A DNA stretch of 64,000 bases from Neurospora tetraspora (lineage: Eukaryota; Ascomycota; Sordariomycetes; Sordariales; Sordariaceae). The stretch's first letter is position 1, and each line of letters begins with the position of its first letter. The notes under the pieces were generated by a model that searched no databases, had not been told where the DNA came from, and saw only the letters and a program-made list of their open reading frames with translations. The DNA is taken from contig NW_026944388.1 in assembly GCF_033439725.1 (NCBI RefSeq), forward strand, positions 2,728,001 to 2,792,000, read 5' to 3'. The position numbers and the translations under genes were made by a program. Shown here piece by piece: positions 1 through 11,804 of this stretch.

Positions 1-1917
1 GCCACCCGCGGCTTCGGCCCTGCTCTTCTCCAAATCCCATCCTCGCCCACATCCTCAGACTTCGGCATCCGCCTCATCCACGCCATCCCGCTCAAAGAAA
101 AAGAAGACAAACTCCTCTGCTCCACTCTCGAAAAAGCGGCCAAAAAGTTCAACATCTCCCCCTCTTCCCTCCCTCCACCCATCCCCGCCTCGACACTCGG
201 CCTTCCACCCGAGCTTTTGCACCGCTCTCTGGCCCAAAACGAAGTCCTCTTCGGCCCTTCCTCCTCTTCCTCCGGAGCAGCGGGCCTCCGCCTCTTATCG
301 CTGGACCATCTGTACACCTTCCGCTCGGCACTGCAGTGCTACACTAGGACGGTGAACCACAAGCCATCGGTGTCGCGGTCGATTGCGCACCGCAGGTTGG
401 AAGATGCCATGGATGAGTTGAGAAGGTTGGTGCTGGGGAACGGATGCCAGAAGCTGAAGAAGAGTTGTCTTGTGGGCGCGTATGCGCGGTTTATGGATCC
501 GGTTAGCGATCGGAGCCTAGAGGAGGTGGGGAGGATGTATGGAAGGGCGTATGGGCGCAGGGATCACAGGGGAGGACGGGATGTGAGGGAGAAGGGGTGG
601 GTGGATGATACGGTTGAGAAGGTGGAGGGGGTGGAGGAGGGAGTGTTTGAGTTGATGGGTGATCTTGGGATGCCGCCAGCCATGATGAAGAAGGAGAGGC
701 CGTTGCCGGTGGCGCCGGTGTCTGAGAGGTGGGTTGGACCTTATTATTTTGGTGGTGTCGAGAAGGCGGTTGTCGTGGCGGAGGAGGACATTGATCTTGA
801 CGAGATCACCGACATGATGGACGAGATTGATCTGGAAAGCAAGTTGGAGATGGACGACATCGAGGCTTGGTACCGCAATGTCCAGATCGGTGTAGGACAA
901 ATAGGTGTGGGAAGAGAGGTGCGGATGGTCAATGTCAACGGAGCTCAACAGTATCGCCAGGTTCAACCACCCCGAGCGGCTGCTCCCATCCCAACCGTCG
1001 ACATCAACATCGACATCGACAACGACGACAGAACCCCAACCCGCGAAGTCGAGCGCGTCGTCATCCACGAAATGCAAGAACTCCACCGCACAACCCCCCG
1101 ACTATCCCCAGCACCTCCCGGCCGATCAGCCAGACCAAATATGCTCGCGGGCCTCAAGCTCCAAACCACATTCGATCCCAGACCACCAAAATCATCCAAC
1201 AAAAAAAGGTCACCCCGACAACGCCTTGCTCCTCCCAGCCCAGCCCGCCAGTCCGACCTCGAACTGACGACTCCCATCCGCGTCCAGCGCACACTCGCCA
1301 AGATGGAACTCGAGCTCGTCATCCCGCCCACCAAGCCCAAGCGCGGCGGTTTCATCTATAACTCGCTTTCTCCCCTTGAGACTAAATCCCCCAAATCGCA
1401 AACCTCATCCCCTTCCACCGTCCAAGGTGCTCAATCCCCCTCTTCGGACTTTGACTCCCCATCAACAGTCATCAACTCCAACCCCACCACCCAATCAACC
1501 CCCTCCTCATCCTCTCCATCCTCCTCCTCAGAAGAAGAAGAAGAAGAAGAACACACCGCCCGCCCTCTCGACTCCCCGCGCACCGCCCTAACAGCAACAA
1601 GAATCAACATCTGGCTTCCGCACTCATCAGGCAACACCCTAGATGGGATTTTGCACAATGGCGGTAACTCCAGCTCCAGCAGCAACCTTGCGAGCTCGGA
1701 TGTCGACGAGTCCGACTACTCCGACAACGAGAGACTGGAGGTGTCACCGGGCGGTGGACGGTATAATCGGTTTGGCAACAGGCTGGGCCCCTTGACGCCG
1801 AATGGGTATGATGATATCAGCCCGATTACGAGGGGGGAGTGGGGGTTTTTGATGGATGTTGGGGGAGCGGGGGGTGTGGGTGGGTTGGCGAGGAGGGCGG
1901 GGGTTGAGGCTTTGTGA
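1..1917 (+). CDS. Unrecognised protein, C-terminal 638 residues (5' end outside window)
   Basis: Frame 1 is open from the first base to a TGA at 1915-1917, so the gene enters from the left and its start is not in the window. The visible first half looks folded. It includes a block reading DELRRLVLGNGCQKL, then a VSDRSLEEVGRMYGRAYG stretch near residues 130-180, followed by an acidic segment (DIDLDEITDMMDEIDLE, about residue 265). From about residue 320 it is low-complexity: Pro/Ser/Thr-rich with an Asp/Asn run, Ser runs and a poly-Glu run near residue 510, ending in a Gly-rich tail. There are no membrane segments. I do not recognise the family and assign no function. No intron is needed within the visible part. 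Coding status is supported by frame length and by a strong shift in composition at the stop. Confidence 0.75.
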   Translation, partial: ATRGFGPALLQIPSSPTSSDFGIRLIHAIPLKEKEDKLLCSTLEKAAKKFNISPSSLPPPIPASTLGLPPELLHRSLAQNEVLFGPSSSSSGAAGLRLLSLDHLYTFRSALQCYTRTVNHKPSVSRSIAHRRLEDAMDELRRLVLGNGCQKLKKSCLVGAYARFMDPVSDRSLEEVGRMYGRAYGRRDHRGGRDVREKGWVDDTVEKVEGVEEGVFELMGDLGMPPAMMKKERPLPVAPVSERWVGPYYFGGVEKAVVVAEEDIDLDEITDMMDEIDLESKLEMDDIEAWYRNVQIGVGQIGVGREVRMVNVNGAQQYRQVQPPRAAAPIPTVDINIDIDNDDRTPTREVERVVIHEMQELHRTTPRLSPAPPGRSARPNMLAGLKLQTTFDPRPPKSSNKKRSPRQRLAPPSPARQSDLELTTPIRVQRTLAKMELELVIPPTKPKRGGFIYNSLSPLETKSPKSQTSSPSTVQGAQSPSSDFDSPSTVINSNPTTQSTPSSSSPSSSSEEEEEEEHTARPLDSPRTALTATRINIWLPHSSGNTLDGILHNGGNSSSSSNLASSDVDESDYSDNERLEVSPGGGRYNRFGNRLGPLTPNGYDDISPITRGEWGFLMDVGGAGGVGGLARRAGVEAL

Positions 1918-2693
1918 GTTTTCTTTGGGGTGGTGTGAGTTTGGAGTTTTGATTGCTTTTTTGAGTGTTTTGGCTGTGCGGTGGGAAAGGGGATAGGGGA
2001 GAAAGGCTTTGCTTTGGGGAGTGAGTGAGAGATGTGTTTCACGGGGGTTGATTATTACTCTTTGGATTCTTACTATCGTTCTTTGATACCAAATTTTGAA
2101 TATGGACTTTTTGGTTTCTTAATCTGATGACCAAATGGTGGCTTGTTGTGATTATGCTGAATGTGAGCTGCAAGTGTTCGTTGAAGTAAGTTGACTTCAA
2201 GTCATATGACAGAGGTAGCATTATTGAACAAGTTATAAGTGATGCTATTTGAATGCTTCAAGATCCCTTGGACTTATAGGCTTATAGCCACCACGACGAT
2301 ATCCTCAATTGATTTCCCTCGCTATCAACGACCATATCCTCGCTAGCTTTCCGTTCACAAATATCACACTACAACGGAGATTTGATTCGACCTACCGACG
2401 AAAGACCATCCGCCAGTTAAGTTGGCAACCGCACCAGCCCGCGCTCCTTCCAACTTCCCTTTACACATTGCCCGGCAACCTACCACTAGGCACCAACGCC
2501 GGCCGGGCACAAGTTCATTCATAACCAGCCTCTTTCACCCCATCTTCCAACACCTCCGAATGGGACAAATGGTCAAGCGGTCCAACGAAGCGCGCACGTT
2601 CCGACGACAGGCCAGACTCACAGGCCAAGCCTAGGCTACCCGTTCGATTCCCGACGACGGCACTTTTCTCAACTTTCGACGACAAAAGGGGGT

Positions 2694-2710
2694 GCCCGAC
2701 TAAGTCGGGC
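2694..2710. other. Perfect short inverted repeat (stem-loop)
   Basis: GCCCGAC (2694-2700) and GTCGGGC (2704-2710) are exact reverse complements around a TAA loop. Flanking GGGGG and CCCCC runs could extend the helix after an internal bulge. It lies 27 nt past a TTTT run (2664-2667) that follows a B-box-like sequence. No function is assigned. Confidence 0.5.
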
Positions 2711-2730
2711 TGTCGGTAGCCCCCTTCCCC

Positions 2731-2806
2731 TACGACGACAACCGCGACGCGACGACACTCCGATACGGCGATACTACGATACGATGCGATACGATGCGAT
2801 ACGATA
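2731..2806. repeat. Short tandem repeats, CGACGAC then CGATAC
   Basis: The stretch starts with repeated CGACGAC/GCGACG units and passes into six CGATAC or GATAC units, including two exact copies of GATGCGATAC. Further single CGACGAC motifs occur at about 2610, 2651, 2678 and 2820. This is a simple-sequence region with no coding evidence. Confidence 0.6.
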
Positions 2807-4836
2807 ACCGGCAAACGGCGGACGACAGTCGTTGAGGAGGCGGCGGTGAGGGCACTTGGGGGCGCCGCTTGATCATTGTTCCATTATCTTTTTTTATTCT
2901 TTTTATACTATTACGTGCGATGAAGACGCATATGTTCGCGGTTGATGATAGATGCATCTCGCGAGTATGGGTAATACCAAAAATGGAAGGACTAGAGGCG
3001 AAAAGCACTACCGAGTTTTCAGGGCATCATTGGTGTTTAGAGAGACGCTACAACAGTTTGTGTCTACCAAGCAGTTCTGTCATATGAACAGAGCGAAGCG
3101 GAACGGAATGTAAGAACACAATGCCAGTATCTGCATCATCTCAGGTGACAAATGTCAACCGGTAAATCATGTTTCCTCATGTTGCATCTGGACTCAGGTG
3201 TCATCTCGCAGTCCGTCGGAGATTTCTCACCTTACGGTTGTCTCCCAACATGACTTCTCGAAGGTCAGTCAGTGTTCTTCTTTCATCTTGCTCCAGATCA
3301 GACACAGGAAACGCAGTGGGTTGTTTTGGCAATACGTACGTTTCATTCTCCCTCCCAATTTTGAGCAAGATTGAATCACGTTGTGATGTTCTTGTTCTTT
3401 ATTGGAGTTATCCTCACAACAAATTCACACTCAATCCATTTCTTCCCATCCGCTCACCCTCCTCAATTCCATTCCCAACATTTTTGAGTTTCAAGCGATA
3501 AAACCGCATCTCGCAATCGTAGCCACATACACAGCCGACATTTCGGCATCCAGTACATATGTCTGTACGCAGTCCTCATCCATCATGTGAAGAACCACAC
3601 ACCTGAATGTCTGCACCATCCACACCCGACCTGTCAAGGACCGCGCGCGCATATGTGTGCATTCCGGAATGTGAACGGGCAGTCGGGGTCCTAGACGTCG
3701 TCCCTAGAATTGACTCGAGGACACTCGCTTTTTTCACCATATCGCGTACGGCGAAATCAGCCAAAAGAGAGATAAAACAACTCCTGATAGCGTCAGCATA
3801 GCAAGAGGATGCCTTTTTACCCTTCGAGCCCTTCTAACCCTGTGTTGATTTAGGCATCTCTTCCCTCCCTTTAGCACCAATGCAAGGACCACACATTAGC
3901 AGGTCTGGTGGTCTGGGCTTTGGCACGAAAATCGATAGCAACAACACGGAGAAAGGAGAACCGTTGTCGGCGTGGCTCAGTGCCAGCGCCGCGTCTGAAC
4001 GTGACAGATGCAGTCAGAGTGCAGTTGCGAAAAGTGCAGAGGGGATCATCCTACATCGCCGATGGGCTGCTTGGGACGGGTCGGTCCACCAACCGCTGGG
4101 TAGAGGTAGGAAAGTTGGTAGCGCATGCACAGACGCAGTAACGCGACTAAGTCCACCTTCACTGAATATAGCAAAAGAGGTACATCCTAGTTGTTAGTGT
4201 CTCGGTGATCTGATCTCTTGCATGCATTATCTTTGGAGCTGTCATGCAGCCAGGGCCCTGTTTGGGTTTAGCTCCGCCAAGTGTCTATGACGCTGTTGGT
4301 TCCATTTGGAAGCGACCCAGCCAACCCTTCATTCAACCTCTGGATATGAATGGATTGGGCAATCGACCATGGCCTCATGATCACTCAGCGTTGACCGTGT
4401 TTGTAGGTCGCTTGTCTGGACGCCCGTTCGTAAATCGAGGAGCACAGTCACAAAACGTTATGGGAAGCTTTGAGGTTGGTGTATGAAGATTGTATTAAGC
4501 CAGGTAATGTTAACTCCTTTACTTTCTCCAAGCCAACAAATGGAAAATCCCATCCATAATCCCATTACCATCATCTCGACATCGAACCATAGCTCAGCGT
4601 AGCAAAGCGTCCAAACACCCATTCTGGGCAGGGAATCTTTTGAAACAAAAAGCATGTGTAGTAGAATCCCTTGCGGAGGGCGCTTGTCAAATATGTCGTG
4701 TGTTCTTGTTGTACAAGCAACCTCGAAACTAGTGAATGTCGAAAGAGGATCGTCCAACATTCGTAAAAACACGACCCAAGTTCCGTGGCTGATACTCTAA
4801 ACCATCCCCACACTCACTCCTGATTTATAAGTGAAT

Positions 4837-5344
4837 TTAGAGGTTGGCAAGGACGGCAGCACCACCGAAGAGGGCACCCATGGCGACGGCACCGGTCTTC
4901 ATGGGGGCGGCAGGGTTGCTGGTAGCAAAGCTGGCAGCAGAGCCGGCCTTGCTAGTGATGGAGTTGACAGCAGAGTTGGCACTGCTGGTGAGGGAGCCAA
5001 TGGCAGAGGTGATGGAAGCCCTGTCGGAGCCAGTGGCGGTGGCGAGCTGAGAGTTGAGAGAGGAGAGGGAGTCGCCAGCCTTGCTAGTGACGGAAGCAAC
5101 AGCAGAGTCGGCGCTGGTGGAGATGCTGTTGACCTTGGAGCTGAGGGAGGCGCTCTGGGAAGCGAGAGCAGAGGTGATGCTGCTAGAGAGGGAGCCAATC
5201 GCGCTGGAAGCCGACTGGGGGATGGAGTTCTGGGCCTGTTTTCTCGGGTGGTTAGCAACTGTGGATGGCATCAAGGTGTGTTGATCGGGAGGAACGTACA
5301 AGAGCCAGAGGAGCGAGGGCAACGAGGACAGCGGAGAACTTCAT
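4837..5344 (-). CDS. Small secreted Ser/Ala-rich probable GPI-anchored cell-wall protein
   Basis: The gene has two exons: 5344-5300, then 5235-4837, with an intron at 5236-5299 (GTACGT donor, ACAG acceptor). The product is 146 residues. It starts MKFSAVLVALAPLALA, a clean signal peptide whose cleavage site falls at the exon junction before QNS. The mature part lacks Cys and is built from Ser, Ala, Thr and Ile/Val/Leu repeats with two related blocks, SSAIGSL and TSAIGSL, which look like amphipathic helices. The tail has a small-residue stretch SNPAAP, then a hydrophobic end GALFGGAAVLANL. That layout fits a GPI-attachment signal with Asn or Ser as the anchor residue. Such proteins are common structural mannoproteins of fungal walls, but I cannot name the family. 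The start was chosen because only this ATG supplies the signal peptide. The GPI call is inference. Confidence 0.85.
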
Positions 5345-8300
5345 TTTGATGGTTGTTGGGTTTTGTTGGTGATTATTGTTGGTTGTATGGTATTAAGCGA
5401 GCGTTGCTCTGGGGTATTTCGACGCGAAAAAAAAGAGTTGTTGGATTGTGGAACGTAAGAGAGAAGCAGAAAGAGAAGAAGAGACAAATACTTATATCGG
5501 AGAGGAGCAGGCCAAGCAAGGATGAGGGGCAAGGGTGAGTGCAAGGCAGGCAGGCTCAGACGACAGGGCAGTGGGCAGGTGTGGAAGCAGGCAGGGCAGG
5601 GCAAGGCAAACAAACCTGACCTGAGAACAGGACCTAAATCCTGGGAGCCGGCCCGTCACCACCACCAGCTCCCACCACCCACCACCCACCTCTCTTGGCT
5701 CTTTCTTTTTTTTGTTCCAAGCAACGACGACGAGTGAACCAGTGAGGATCACGCATCCACTGTCACTGCAGGTACATACTGTGTGCACTTGCACGCAAAG
5801 AGGCGAAACACAGTGATGGCTGGTTTGTGGCTGGGGATCCGGAACACCTGAGGTGTTCCTTCCGACGATCTCACAGCGAAGGAGGTACGAGTTTTCCCAA
5901 CATCACACCACCCTGACCTGGGGGTCACTTAGATAGTAGCCACGGTCTTTCTATATCCATCGCCATCGTCGATGCCGTCCCAGCCCTGTTGCCTGGATGA
6001 CTGAATCCATCCTCTCCTCGCACCTTCCCTTTTTCCCCAGGATGTGTCCTGCCACGGCCCGGTTTGAAACGATGACGAGCGAATCAGCTGTGTTGTACAA
6101 GGCGAAACCCAAACCTGCATGGCCACTCGTCGTCGTCGTTGCGTTTGGCGGGCCCTTACTGCCTACATTGCCATGCAGCTTGGAGTCAATGCTCGACCCC
6201 AATATCACTACATCCGTTCCAAAACACAAAAGATCCTTCATATGTAGCCGGCGAGGAAGGAATGGCCCAGACCTGGGCCGCAATGTCAGCCATCTCGATG
6301 GAATTCCCTTGAACCACAGCTCGGAGCTTGGCCTTGCTGGGCATTGAGCTTTCCTGGGACGTCGTCATGATTGCGCTAGAAACACCAAGAATTGTGGAGT
6401 GTTGCAACGAACCAGCCAACCACACTCCATCGTTAACCCACACTGACCGCACCCCCCTGTCGAGCCGCGCCTGCCCTCCATCCCGATCGAGTGTGGGGAA
6501 AGGCGGCTCCAGCCATCCACTCAAAGGCCGGGAAATCCAGCACACGGGTTCCACGGCATGACGGTCTGGGGTGTGGCTGCAGTGAAGGCGCTCTTGTCAA
6601 CTCTTTTTGGGTTTCTTCATTCTCTGCGCTGTTCACCATTGGCGAATCTCAACATTTGTCTGCTCGTGTTCAATTTTATTGCTTGCCTGAGGAGAGTAGT
6701 TACGGTGACGTAAACGTTGGGTTGCACAACATGGCCGTCGTTTTCTTTTTGCGGCGTTGAACTCTCACACCAGCCCTCTCTCATCACTCATCACTCGGCT
6801 CTTGTTCTTCAAATTCCCATGGGATCTTTTATCAAACTTGTGGACTCCACCGCTCATCCTTCCAACGTTGAGGATGCGTTCAGGACAAAAAAGCACCGAG
6901 TCACCAAAAAAGCAATTGCAAGTCGGAAAGCATGTGTTTCAACCCCTTGCAGTTCAGCATGAACCCACTGGTAGACCCTTGGACTTCCTGGTCCCTGAGC
7001 CCAGTCAGTGCCCAGGCCCATCTGATGTGTTCGAACCTCGAACGATGAACGGTCTTTGGGACTTCCCCCAGATCGACATCGTTAAATGCGGAGAAAAGAC
7101 ACCTCGCTTCGCATTTGGTACCATTCTTCACGCTGCTCGGAAGAACGGCCCCAAGGAAGAAATCACGGATGGGTGATCACGGCTTGTGTCTGCTTTTCCT
7201 TTGTCTCTCCAACTTGATTTTTAACGTCTTTCTTCCTTTTTATTTCCATCCTTACCATTCCCGGCCCGTGGTCCGTCTCGGAGGAGTCCATCAAAAACGG
7301 CTCCCGCGCCCGCGACGCTAGTGTCGCTAGTGGACCATCCGTCGGTGGGCAATTCTCCCGAATTCTATCCATTCGATGACATCACCTCTCACTGTGCCTG
7401 CGTTGTTTGCTTGGCTGATGCAGTCCAAGAAAAGTGACGAGCCGAAGAAGGACGAGGCAAAGCGACTGAGTGCTTGGCTTCGAATTTCGTTGTGCCCGAT
7501 TCTGATATTTCTTTCGTTGTTTGCTTCTGTCCCTCATCTATCCGTTGGTTCAGACCGGACCGCGCCAGCTGCCAGCCGCCAGTCAGGCCCGTCAGTAACA
7601 AAAGCCTGCCCACGGTGACACCAAAACTTGTTAGCACGTCGCACCTTCGAAAAAGGCGAAAGCACTGAACCGGTCAGTACAGTACTGTAGTGACCTGGGC
7701 CACAACAGGCCACACGCAAGCTCGGGCTTCACAGCTGAGTGGCCTCATTCGTCCAAGTTGATTACCAGTACGCACGCATGTGGCTGAACAGGAGGCTGTG
7801 CTCTTCTGAGCCCCCGATTCATCCAAACAAAAGCCAAAGAAATAATGAAACGCGCGTCATGTATCTTGAGGGGTACAGTATGAAGGCGAAACGTTATTTT
7901 TGGGATGTGTAAGTGGCAACAAAATAATTTCCGTCAGATAGTGGTTGTTCACGCTGTCTGTTGCAGTCTTCATTCCTTCAGTTGTGTCCTTATGGTACGC
8001 TTGAAGGAAAAAGATAAACTGCAGTACGGTCGATCACAAATGGCAATTGGATAACATTACTGCACCAGAAGCACGAAAATGCGAGCCGTGATGATCAGCT
8101 GTCTTTCGCGTTTTGCCTTCGCTCTGATTGATGGAGAACAAACTACCAAAACTCGTGGCTATACATATACCCGCTCGTGGCTTTGCATGCAGGAAGAAGC
8201 ATTCCATATGTACAACCGGTAGATCTCAGCAGACCAGGAGGGGCTTTTAGCAAAAGGTGCTCGATAGAATAGCCAAGCAAGCAAACCCGCTTTATAACAG

Positions 8301-8366
8301 TTCGTTGAGCCGCAAAAGCCAAGAGGCCTCCTCTCGAGCCACTTTTGGCTTGCTTGAGCTCTTCGG
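5345..8366. other. Intergenic, 3.0 kb (upstream of the secreted-protein gene, downstream of SIN1)
   Basis: The first part is the promoter and 5' leader of the secreted-protein gene. It contains a GGCA/GGCAGG-rich stretch at about 5540-5612 and a CACC/CCACC run near 5660-5690. The rest holds only short overlapping frames on both strands without domains, for example a 47-codon ATG frame near 6820-6962. The last few hundred bases are the presumed SIN1 3' region. I see no RNA gene or mobile element. Confidence 0.6.
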
Positions 8367-11033
8367 TTACACCTCCCGGTAAGGTGAAATTCCCTTCTTA
8401 AGCTCGTTGACGATTTCCGCCGCATATTCCGCACTGCTAGTCTGGAAGTCATACCGCTTGCTTTCCGTAGCTTTGTACACCACAAGCTGTTCAGACACAC
8501 AACAAACGTTAGCGACATACAACCTGATACTCGTATGAAACCTTGATTTCATCAATTGGACACAGCAAAAGCAAACCGCACATGTAAAACGGAAAACAAA
8601 CATACCTTAAAGTTATTAGGATGCTTCCTCGAAACCTTGCACCCCACCACGTTACTGAAATGCACCGTTGTCGCCTTCCCATCCACAATCTCCCCCGGGT
8701 TCTTCCCGCCCGCCGAAGGCATGATGTGGATGTACTCGCCGTCAATGACAAAGATCTTTTCGGAAAGCAACCGCATCGGCTGCTTCCGCCAGACCGTGTA
8801 CTTTTTCACCGCCGTCGTGCCGATGCCCAGCTCGTCCTGCTTGAGGATCTCCTTGGCGAGCGGGTGCACGCCCATGATGCCTCTGCCTTTCTTGGATTTT
8901 GTTGTCCAGGTGGATGAGTTATCTGCGAATAAGGGTGGGCGAGGGGAAGAAGAGCTGGGGGAGCCGGTCATGGTTAGCGGACCGTCGGTGGCGAAGCGTC
9001 GCCGGTGAAGGTCGAGTTCCGTCACGTTGTTTAGCGAGCCGACGGTGCGGTCGAGGGGGACGACGGTGCCGGATTGCGGGAGCTTGAGCACGTGGTTGGC
9101 CTTGTCTAGTTGGCGCTTTCGGCAGGCCGTGTCTAGCACGTCGGCGAGCCAGGTTTCCGTGGTCACGTCGAGCGTGATCATTTGCCCGGCCGGCACGTCG
9201 GAGGAGTGGAAGTGGATGCGCAGGAGACGCTTCTCGCCGCGCGAGGTGCTCTGTGTTGGCTGGGCGGGCTGCGGCATGTCGGCGTACATGGTCACGCCGG
9301 GGCGGTAGGTGGTGTTGAGCAGCGGGTTACCTCGGGGCTCGGCGGCGGGGAGGAGGGAGTTGTCTGGTCGGGGAGTGCCGCGCGGTGTTAGGTCATTGTC
9401 TTCTTCCTCCTCCTCGTGGCTCCCGCCGGCTTGTTCCTGCTCGAATTGCGGGGTGAGTTCTTGGTTCTCTTCGAATTCGTCTTCGGATGCCTTGGAAAGG
9501 GCGAAGATATCGTAGACTTTGGAGTTGGAGCGTGACCGTCCGGCCTTGTTGTTAGCTGTAGTAAAGGAGGTGAGCTGCTTCTTCCGCTCCAGGGGCGGGA
9601 AGTCGTCGTCTACTTCGCCGTCTTCTTCCACCATGCGGAGCGTCCACCAGTTGACGTTAAGCCTGTCGTTCGGGAGTGACGGTTCTAGCTTCTCCTCGTT
9701 GTAGCGCCATAAACTTAGGCCGATAAGATCGGCAACCGTTACGGGCCTTTCCATGCCTTCACCCTCGTGGATGGTCCGGCGGATGAGCACCTCGAAAGGC
9801 TTAGAGGGACTCTTAGAGAACGGGGCGTAGATCCTAAGCATTATCGGGTTCGGGTCGCCCTGTCCTGACAGAGATGCGAAGCGATCGAATGGAAGCGCCG
9901 GTTTTGTCTTCTTGGCCTTCAGCGCCGCGGAGAGCAGACTCTTGGGTTGAACCACGCTGATCGGACGGATCGTGCTCAATGGCCGTGGAGGTGGAAGCTT
10001 CGCTACTAGTAGGGATGATGGAGGTGGCATGACTGACTTGCGTATCATGGTTGACCTCCTTGTGTACTCTCGTGGAGGTGTACCGACCACTTGATGCTGA
10101 GGCGATGCGTTCATGGGGTTCTTGATGGCATCCAGGATGGATGCTGAGTCAATACTTTCGACAAAGGCTTCGGATATGTCCGAAGCGTCCGAATCATCGT
10201 CTTCATCTTCGTCCTCGAGTAGATCGCTTGCTTCTCGCTTGATGCCCATGGAAGGATCTGTGTTCAGCTTGGCAGACAGCTTGGCTGCGCGGGCTGCCGC
10301 AGCTTGGGCAGCCTCTCTTGCCCGGTGGAACCCAGAAGCATCAAACTCGTGATCTGATGAGACCTCACTACTTGTTACAGTGTCGCTCCTCGCCCTCTCC
10401 TTTACCGTCTCCAAGGCGGACTGAGAGCCTCTTCTGACTGCCGGTTTTGGTGGTGACATTGTTGTTGCCTGGCGCAGGTTGGACGACTGAATAGGTGAAG
10501 AGCCAGATCGAGTGCGCAATGGCATCTTTGCAAATTTGATTTGTTGAGCAGCTCGGTGGTCGGGTTCATCGTCGCTCTCGTCGCTGAGATCACTGCTGTC
10601 GTCTTCATCCTGCATTTGTTCCCTCCTCCTGCGGCGCTTCGCGGCTACACTAGGGCCCAGCGGCATGCCCCCGCCCGGAAACAAGTTCTCTTCCTCCCCT
10701 TCATCTTCAAGCGGCAGCGCAGCTACTCGCGGGGCTTGGAAGTATTCGGATGCGATCGCTGTGGGTATAGGAGGAGAGTGGGTTCGCTTGATGAGGGCGG
10801 GATTCGGGCGCCAACCGGTGGACTTGAAGGGCGCCGAGTTGAGGAAGCCTTCGTTCAGTGTGAATAGCCGTTCTCCTACGCCGTCGGCAACCTCATTCAG
10901 ATAGCCCGTACGGAGCTGGTAGGAAACCAGACTGCAGAAAGCGGATCAGCACGATTGGACCAACATGGCGAAGCCTCCACACCGGTCATGGGACAACCCA
11001 GCACACATACTCTTCCACCTGAATCACGGACAT
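8367..11033 (-). CDS. SIN1/AVO1, TORC2 subunit
   Basis: Three exons are supported: 11033-11011 (MSVIQVE plus a split codon), 10931-8606 and 8486-8367. The introns are 10932-11010 (GTATGT donor, CTGCAG acceptor) and 8487-8605, giving 822 residues. The N-terminal block SYQLRTGYLNEVADGVGERL matches the conserved start of Sin1 proteins. A CRIM domain lies at about 352-465 (LPFDRFASLSG to LNVNWWTLRMVEEDGE), a Ras-binding-like domain at about 575-655, and a PH domain at about 715-815 ending in ATESKRYDF. In the known complex Sin1 scaffolds TORC2 and its CRIM domain presents AGC kinases such as Ypk1/Akt; the PH domain binds membrane lipid. An acidic, basic-charged linker with poly-Glu/Asp lies between residues 100 and 260. 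The last intron contains an in-frame 18-nt candidate micro-exon (see findings). The gene is divergent from the PRCC-family gene. Confidence 0.92.
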
Positions 11034-11804
11034 GGCTAATGTCGGGACATATAAGAGGATCACCGAGGCCAAGAAGAGATGGGAGTAATCGAAGGTCCAA
11101 TCGCAGTCACCGGCAAGCAGGCTATATCAAGAGGCGCCGTGACGGGGGTCGCAACCGGGATCCGACCACCATCCAAGCAGCAGCACTGCGAGTTCGATGA
11201 CAAGGTAGTATAGCAGACGTGGGCGTGAAAACGGATTGGCGACGAGGTTCGGTTTCGCGATAGCGGCGGGCGAGTCCAGCTCGTAGAGTAGAGGTTGTTG
11301 TGTAAGGGATGACACAGGGGATTCGTTGTCGCTGCGCTTGTTTCGAGGTAGGGGATTCGTACGACTATCGTCCAGATTGCTTTCCGTCTGTCTAGCCTTG
11401 TGTTGTGTGACAAAGTTGTATGCGGTGTTCGGTTGGAGAATGGTGATGTGTCGCAAGGTGTTCTAGCGAGGTTGATGATGTTCTAGGGAGTCCCTGGGGC
11501 CACTGCATTCGGGGGGGATCAGCACCCACCGGCCGTTTCACACGCCGCGGGCACAAGCTCCCTTATCTTATCAGCTGTCGGGCACATTGGATTGTTGGTG
11601 GGGTACCAAATGCTGGGGAAACGGTGGGTCAGGCCCAGACTTCTCCAATTGCACTGCATCAATGACGACCCCTGGACGTTGCTGCCAAGACCGCCCTGTG
11701 AACGACTGAACGCCGTGAAAGTTGACGTCGCGTCGCATTTCTGTCTCTTTACACCATCAACCATCAGATTACCAACAACAGAAACCACACCGAAATCGAT
11801 CAAG
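11034..11804. promoter_or_regulatory. Divergent promoter, SIN1 / PRCC-family gene (771 bp)
   Basis: The start codons of the two genes face away from each other across 771 bp with no other supported gene. A tandem GATA-type sequence, CTTATCTTATC, lies at 11562-11572, followed by AGCTG. The same 11-mer occurs in the membrane protein/ARL3 promoter at 41427-41437. Fungal GATA factors recognise HGATAR; whether any binds here is inference. Confidence 0.55.

Larger units (their letters stand above)
1918..4836. other. Intergenic, 2.9 kb between convergent genes
   Basis: This holds the 3' ends of the left-edge gene and of the small secreted-protein gene at 4837-5344. Only short, compositionally unconvincing frames are present, the longest being about 105 codons at 3880-4197, with no recognisable domain. 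The notable part is 2560-2830. It carries Pol III-like box sequences, a perfect stem-loop and a run of CGACGAC and CGATAC repeats, each listed separately. Confidence 0.6.

Noticed and set aside
2563-2662. Possible intron-containing tRNA gene (A and B boxes, TTTT)
   Set aside because: The five-base T stem around the TTCGATT loop does not pair beyond one base, the acceptor ends do not match and no D stem forms. Kept only as a Pol III-like finding.
3880-4197. 105-codon ATG frame in the first intergenic space
   Set aside because: No domain and no compositional contrast with flanking noncoding DNA. Left unannotated.
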